Notes under the pieces: model-generated | The model's database searches: none | Seen by the model: only the letters and a program-made list of their open reading frames with translations | Told to the model about the DNA's origin: nothing | Shown: positions 15,044-19,597 of the stretch, in pieces | How positions within the stretch are numbered: the first letter of the stretch is position 1 | Layout: each line of letters opens with the position of its first letter | Translations under genes and position numbers: made by a program | Assembly: GCA_964569095.1 (NCBI GenBank) | Contig: CAZMTB010000179.1 | Span: 1 to 19,597 of the forward strand | Source: JALWSI01 sp964569095 [NCBI: uncultured Aquificales bacterium] | GTDB taxonomy: Bacteria; Thermosulfidibacterota; Thermosulfidibacteria; Thermosulfidibacterales | Direction of reading: 5' to 3' | DNA length: 19,597 nucleotides

Positions 15044-16645
15044 ATGGACTTTGGGAGCAACAGTTTCGGGTTTCCGATCCTCTCCCTGGTAACCTACATA
15101 CCCCTTGTAGGTGCCTTTCTGATTCTCTTCATCAACAAGGAGAAGACCACTGTCATCAAGTACTTCGCCTTCGCAGTGGCCATGATAGACTTTCTGGTGT
15201 CCATACCCCTCTGGTTTGCCTTCGACAGGACCACCTGGCACTTCCAGTTCGTGGAGAGGGTTCCGTGGATAAAGGCCCTGGGGGTGGAGTACTACTTTGG
15301 AGTTGATGGAATAAGCCTTCTGCTTATCCTGCTCACCACCTTCCTCATGGCCATCTCGGTTCTCTCTTCCTTCAACTACATTCAGGAACGAGAGAAGGAG
15401 TACTACATCGCCCTGCTGGCCCTGGGTACCGGAATGATGGGCGTCTTCTGTGCCCTGGACGTCTTCCTCTTCTACGTCTTCTGGGAGGTGATGCTGGTTC
15501 CCATGTACTTCCTCATCGGTATCTGGGGAGGTCCCAGGAAGCTCTACGCGGCGATCAAGTTCTTCCTGTACACCCTCTTCGGAAGCTTGTTCATGCTGAT
15601 CGCTATCATCACGGCCTACTTCTACTTCCACCACGTGACGGGTGAGTGGAGCTTCAACCTGGTGAAGTGGACTCACCAGATGCACCTGCCTGCAGGGTTG
15701 CAGTTCTGGCTCTTCCTGGCCTTCTTCCTGGGCTTTGCCATCAAGGTCCCCCTCTTCCCCTTCCACACCTGGCTTCCCGACGCCCACGTGGAGGCACCTA
15801 CTGCTGGCTCCGTCATCCTTGCCGGCGTCTTGCTGAAGATGGGAACCTACGGTTTCGTACGTTTCAGCCTTCCCCTCTTTCCCGCTGCTGCCAACTACTT
15901 CGTGCCCATGGTGGCGGTGCTTTCCATCATAGCAATAATCTACGGGGCCCTTTGTGCCCTTGCCCAGGAGGACATGAAGAAGCTGGTGGCCTACTCCTCG
16001 GTTAGCCACATGGGTCTGGTTATGCTTGCAATGTTTGCCCTTAATCCCATGGGCTTAGAGGGTAGCATACTCCAGATGCTCAACCACGGCGTCTCCACGG
16101 GAGCCTTGTTCCTTATCGTGGGAATCATCTACGAGAGGCGTCACACGAGGCTCATCAAGGAGTTTGGTGGTATATCCAAGGTGGTGCCGGTGTTTGCGGC
16201 CTTCTTCATGATCACAATGCTCTCCTCCATCGGGCTTCCCGGTCTCAACGGGTTCATCGGGGAGTTCACCTGCCTGGCCGGCGTGTTTAAGCATAACTGG
16301 GTCTACGCCGCCTTTGCCGTGTCGGGAGTGATTCTGGGTGCAGCTTACATGCTATGGTTGTACCAGCGCACCATGTTTGGCCGCATCACCAACGAGAAGA
16401 ACCTGAAGCTCACGGACATGAACCTGCGCGAATGGATATACATGACTCCCCTGGTGATCTCCTTCATCTGGATCGGGATCTATCCAAAGCCCATCTTCAA
16501 CGTGATGGAGGTTTCGGTTAAGCACCTGGTGGAGCAGGTTAACCCTGACTACTACCAGAAGAGGCTTCAGCACGAGGCGAGGATAAAGAAGCAGCTCAAA
16601 CTGACCAAGGCAGACGAGACCGCAGAAACCAAGGTCTTGGATTGA
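15044..16645 (+). CDS. nuoM: Complex I subunit M (antiporter-like)
   Basis: The 533-residue protein with about 14 membrane helices is the middle pumping subunit. The key residues are visible: Glu148 in FYVFWEVMLVPMYFLIG and Lys234 in FAIKVPLFPFHTWLPDAHVEAPTAGSVILAG, followed by EDMKKLVAYSSVSHMGLV. The tail after the last helix is Lys/Glu-rich. A perfect AAGGAGGAT ribosome site precedes the ATG. The gap to nuoL is 32 bases with no terminator. Confidence 0.97.
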   Translation: MDFGSNSFGFPILSLVTYIPLVGAFLILFINKEKTTVIKYFAFAVAMIDFLVSIPLWFAFDRTTWHFQFVERVPWIKALGVEYYFGVDGISLLLILLTTFLMAISVLSSFNYIQEREKEYYIALLALGTGMMGVFCALDVFLFYVFWEVMLVPMYFLIGIWGGPRKLYAAIKFFLYTLFGSLFMLIAIITAYFYFHHVTGEWSFNLVKWTHQMHLPAGLQFWLFLAFFLGFAIKVPLFPFHTWLPDAHVEAPTAGSVILAGVLLKMGTYGFVRFSLPLFPAAANYFVPMVAVLSIIAIIYGALCALAQEDMKKLVAYSSVSHMGLVMLAMFALNPMGLEGSILQMLNHGVSTGALFLIVGIIYERRHTRLIKEFGGISKVVPVFAAFFMITMLSSIGLPGLNGFIGEFTCLAGVFKHNWVYAAFAVSGVILGAAYMLWLYQRTMFGRITNEKNLKLTDMNLREWIYMTPLVISFIWIGIYPKPIFNVMEVSVKHLVEQVNPDYYQKRLQHEARIKKQLKLTKADETAETKVLD

Positions 16646-16669
16646 GACCTGGAATAGGGAGAAGATAGG

Positions 16670-18136
16670 ATGACAACGGCATTTCCGGTTCCAAATCTCG
16701 AAGCCATTGGTCCGGAGATCCTGGTAACGGTGCTGGCCTGTGCGCTTCTGATGGTCGACCTCTTCGTGCCCAAGGACAAGAAGCGCGCTGTGGGTATCCT
16801 TGCCCTTGCAGGCACGGTGGTGGCAGGCCTCTTCACCATGCGTTACTGGGGTTATTCGGCCACGACCTTCTCCGGGATGTTCGTGGTGGACAACTTCGCC
16901 GTGATATTCAAGGAGGTCTTCCTCTTTGCCACGGCGATCACCATCCTCATCTCGTTGAAGTACCTCGAGATAGAGAAGGTGAGTCTTGGGGAGTACTACG
17001 CCTTGATGCTCTTCTGCACCCTGGGCATGATGGTCATGGTCTCTGCTGCCGACCTGGTGGTGATATACGTGGGTCTGGAGACAATGGCCCTCTCCGTTTA
17101 CGTGCTGGCGGGCTTCATGAGGTTCAACGAGAAGAGCAGCGAGGCGGCCCTGAAGTACTTCCTGGTGGGAGTCTTCATATCGGGGATCCTGCTGTACGGC
17201 ATTGCCCTCACCTACGGGGTTGTGGGTAGCACCAACCTGAACACCATTGCCGAGACTATCAAGCTGAAGGGGTTGAAGGACAACCCCGTGCTAATCGTTG
17301 CCATGTTCCTGTTGGCCGCGGGTTTCGGTCTCGAGATAGCAATGGCGCCTTTCCACTTCTGGGCGCCAGACGTGTACGAGGGTTCTCCCACACCCGTGAC
17401 GGCCTTCATCTCGGTGGCTCCCAAGGCAGCGGCCTTTGCCGCACTTATCAGGGTGTTCGTGGTTGGAATAGGGCTTCTGACTCCCCACTGGCAGGTGCTG
17501 TTATGGGTGATAGCTGCCCTCACCATGACCATTGGTAACGTTACTGCCGCCCTGCAGAAGAACGTGAAACGCATGCTGGCCTACTCCTCCATAGCCCACG
17601 CGGGGTACATGCTGCTTGGTATCCTGGCGGCCAACACCACGGGACTGGCGGGAGTGGCCTTCTACTTCTTCGCCTATGCCTTCATGAACATGGGGGCCTT
17701 TGGCGTGATCATCCTTCTGCGGCGAGAGGGCATAGTGGGTGACGAGGTTGACGACTTCAAGGGGCTTGCCCATACAAATCCCATGGCGGCCTTGCTAATG
17801 GTGGTCTTCCTCTTGTCACTCACGGGTATCCCCCCCACGGCAGGATTCATCGGAAAGTTCATGCTCTTCTCCGCAGCCATCAAGGCCGGTTTCTACTGGC
17901 TGGTTGTGATAGCTGTGCTCAACAGCGTGGTCTCTCTCTTCTACTACTTCAGAATTGCCCAGGCCATGTACATGGGCGAGGCCCCCGACGGATCTCTCCC
18001 CCGGCCCCAGGGTGCGCCTTCGCTGACGGTGGCCATTGCAATTGTTGGTATTCTCACCCTCTTCTTTGGCATCTATCCACACCACCTGGTTGAGCTGGCA
18101 AGGGCGTCTGTGACCACATTCATTCCTTTCTTGTAA
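16670..18136 (+). CDS. nuoN: Complex I subunit N (antiporter-like)
   Basis: The 488-residue protein is the proximal pumping subunit. Glu137 lies in VVIYVGLETMALSVYVLAGF; the segment MAPFHFWAPDVYEGSPTPVTAFISVAPKAAAFAAL carries the conserved lysine of the second half-channel; and NVKRMLAYSSIAHAGYMLLG is the standard motif. It is the last operon gene: a strong terminator lies 24 bases past the stop. The length is normal for NuoN. Confidence 0.97.
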   Translation: MTTAFPVPNLEAIGPEILVTVLACALLMVDLFVPKDKKRAVGILALAGTVVAGLFTMRYWGYSATTFSGMFVVDNFAVIFKEVFLFATAITILISLKYLEIEKVSLGEYYALMLFCTLGMMVMVSAADLVVIYVGLETMALSVYVLAGFMRFNEKSSEAALKYFLVGVFISGILLYGIALTYGVVGSTNLNTIAETIKLKGLKDNPVLIVAMFLLAAGFGLEIAMAPFHFWAPDVYEGSPTPVTAFISVAPKAAAFAALIRVFVVGIGLLTPHWQVLLWVIAALTMTIGNVTAALQKNVKRMLAYSSIAHAGYMLLGILAANTTGLAGVAFYFFAYAFMNMGAFGVIILLRREGIVGDEVDDFKGLAHTNPMAALLMVVFLLSLTGIPPTAGFIGKFMLFSAAIKAGFYWLVVIAVLNSVVSLFYYFRIAQAMYMGEAPDGSLPRPQGAPSLTVAIAIVGILTLFFGIYPHHLVELARASVTTFIPFL

Positions 18137-18159
18137 GTAGAACGGCGAAGATCGGTCAG

Positions 18160-18188
18160 AAGGGAGGGTGGTACACCCTCCCTTTTTT
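18160..18188 (+). terminator. Rho-independent terminator of the nuo operon
   Basis: AAGGGAGGGTG, a 3-base GTA loop and CACCCTCCCTT give an 11-bp GC-rich stem followed by a T-rich run. It lies 24 bases after the nuoN stop and separates the operon from the hydantoinase gene. Confidence 0.95.
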
Positions 18189-18236
18189 ATTTGTGGGATT
18201 CGGGGTATTGTGGCGAGTGACGTGAAAGAGGGACCT

Positions 18237-19597
18237 ATGGAAGAGAGAATAACGGTAGGGATAGACACGGGGGGCACCTTCACCGACCTGGTCTTTCAGT
18301 CTGGCGAGCAGTGGGGCATCTACAAGCTCCTCTCCACCCCTTCCAACCCCGCCCTGGCCGTTCTCAGGGGCCTGGAGGCCGTGGCCGGGGAAAGGCCCAA
18401 ATCCATTGTCCACGGCTCCACCGTGGCCACCAACGCCCTTCTGGAACGCAAAGGGGCAAAAACGGCCCTGGTCACCAACAGGGGGATGGAGGATATACTG
18501 GAGATTGGACGCCAGAACCGCCCCCGGCTCTACGCCCTCACCTGGAAACCACCCCAGCCCCTGGTTCCCCGGGACCTGAGGATGGGAATCAAGGGAAGGG
18601 TCCTCCCCGGGGGCAGGGTCCTGGAAGAGATAGACCCCCGAGAACTGGAGAGAATGGCCGATCACCTAGTGGAGAAGGGGGTGGAATCCGTGGCCGTGTC
18701 CCTCCTCTTCTCCTTTGCCCATCCCTCCCACGAGAGGAAGGTGGGAGAAGCAATCAAGAGAAGGGGCCTTCCTGTCTCCCTCTCCCACGAGATCCTGTCG
18801 GAATTCAGGGAGTACGAGAGGACCTCCACCACGGTGATAAACGCCTATGTTTTGCCCATCATGGAGAGGTACCTGTCCCACATCCAGGGTAGCCTGGGAG
18901 AGGGGGATACCCTGAGAATCATGCAGTCCAATGGGGGCGTCATATCCGCTGCCCGGGCCGGTCAGGAGCCGGTGAGAACCATCCTTTCCGGCCCTGCAGG
19001 CGGGGCGGTGGGTGGCCTGGAGGTAGCCAGGGCAGCAGGCTACTCCAAGGTCATCACTTTCGACATGGGAGGCACCTCCACCGATGTCTCCCTCATGGAC
19101 GGCAAGCTGGCCATGACCACCGAGGCCCAGGTGGCGGGCTTCCCCGTCAAGGTGCCCATGATAGAGATCCACACCGTGGGAGCTGGAGGAGGTTCCATAG
19201 CCCGCATAGACAGGGGAGGCTCCCTGAGGGTGGGACCCCAGTCGGCAGGGGCAGATCCCGGGCCCATCTGCTACGGCAAGGGGAAGGAGATCACCGTGAC
19301 CGATGCCCACCTCTTCCTGGGAAGACTGGTGCCCCAGCATTTCCTGGGGGGACGGATGAAACTCCACCGGGAAAGGCTGGACGGACCCTTCCGGGAGATG
19401 GCCGGGGAGCTGGGCATCTCTCCCCTGGAACTGGCCGAGGGCATCCTGTCTGTGGCCAACGCCACCATGGAGAGGGCCATCAGGGTCATCTCCGTGGAGA
19501 GGGGATACAACCCGGCGGACTTCACCCTGGTCTCTTTCGGGGGAGCAGGAGGCCTTCACGCCGCCTTCCTGGCCCGGGCCCTCAATATCCCCAGGGT
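18237..19597 (+). CDS. hyuA: Hydantoinase/5-oxoprolinase family protein, subunit A (HyuA-like), 5' part
   Basis: The frame is open from ATG 18237 to the right edge, about 453 residues of a protein usually near 650-700, so the 3' end is missing. It begins with the phosphate-binding motif GIDTGGTFTDLV. Then come HGSTVATNALLERKGAKTALVT, SLLFSFAHPSHE, SEFREYERTSTTVINAYV, MQSNGGV, SGPAGGAVGG, FDMGGTSTDVSL, HTVGAGGGSIA and SAGADPGP, all typical of the HyuA/OPLAH family. These are ATP-dependent amidohydrolases or carboxylases (N-methylhydantoinase, 5-oxoprolinase, acetone or acetophenone carboxylase subunits); the exact substrate cannot be told. GAGGG lies a few bases before the ATG; an in-frame GTG at 18222 is an alternative start. 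GC content is visibly higher than in the nuo genes. Confidence 0.92.
   Translation, partial: MEERITVGIDTGGTFTDLVFQSGEQWGIYKLLSTPSNPALAVLRGLEAVAGERPKSIVHGSTVATNALLERKGAKTALVTNRGMEDILEIGRQNRPRLYALTWKPPQPLVPRDLRMGIKGRVLPGGRVLEEIDPRELERMADHLVEKGVESVAVSLLFSFAHPSHERKVGEAIKRRGLPVSLSHEILSEFREYERTSTTVINAYVLPIMERYLSHIQGSLGEGDTLRIMQSNGGVISAARAGQEPVRTILSGPAGGAVGGLEVARAAGYSKVITFDMGGTSTDVSLMDGKLAMTTEAQVAGFPVKVPMIEIHTVGAGGGSIARIDRGGSLRVGPQSAGADPGPICYGKGKEITVTDAHLFLGRLVPQHFLGGRMKLHRERLDGPFREMAGELGISPLELAEGILSVANATMERAIRVISVERGYNPADFTLVSFGGAGGLHAAFLARALNIPR

Noticed and set aside
15026-16009. Open frame of 327 codons antisense to nuoM
   Set aside because: Same reason: opposite a certain gene, low-complexity polar translation, no start signals.
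18160-18236. Promoter for the hydantoinase-type gene right after the nuo terminator
   Set aside because: No -35/-10 pair with acceptable match and spacing could be found in this short stretch.
18666-19559. Open frames antisense to and overlapping the hydantoinase-type gene
   Set aside because: The high GC of the real gene suppresses stop codons in other frames; the HyuA motifs are all in the plus frame starting at 18237.

Overview
The window is bacterial chromosome. The marks are sigma-70-like promoters, strong Shine-Dalgarno sites, CCA-encoding tRNAs, a rho-independent terminator, a cyclic-di-GMP riboswitch and bacterial complex I genes. Exported repeat proteins, a PilZ protein, a complex I without its NADH-input module and frequent AGG/AGA arginine codons would fit an anaerobic, perhaps thermophilic, Gram-negative-type bacterium. 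The phylum cannot be fixed from this sequence; that lineage idea is only an impression.

Layout. (1) Positions 1-911, plus strand: the 3' end of a histone-deacetylase-fold protein, overlapped by four bases by a NIL-domain two-cluster ferredoxin. (2) Positions 943-7541, minus strand: a c-di-GMP-linked surface-protein region. In transcription order it has a sigma-70-like promoter, a GEMM-I (c-di-GMP-I) riboswitch, a secreted protein with fibronectin-III-like modules, tRNA-Arg(TCT), tRNA-His(GTG), two tandem secreted beta-propeller paralogues, tRNA-Ser(GCT) and a PilZ protein. The three secreted proteins end in what looks like one shared C-terminal module that I cannot name. (3) Positions 7542-7973: AT-richer non-coding DNA with small inverted repeats. 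(4) Positions 7974-18136, plus strand: a compact nuoABCDHIJKLMN operon of 11 complex I subunits without nuoE, nuoF or nuoG, closed by a strong terminator. (5) From 18237 to the right edge: the start of a HyuA-type hydantoinase/oxoprolinase subunit with clearly higher GC.

How they work together. The nuo genes encode a membrane arm plus the B/C/D/I connecting arm, that is, a proton- or sodium-pumping quinone reductase whose electron donor is not encoded here. The minus-strand region links c-di-GMP sensing at the RNA level (riboswitch) and probably at the protein level (PilZ) to exported proteins, which suggests a locus tied to surface or biofilm lifestyle. The riboswitch and the unnamed shared C-terminal module are the most interesting parts of the window.
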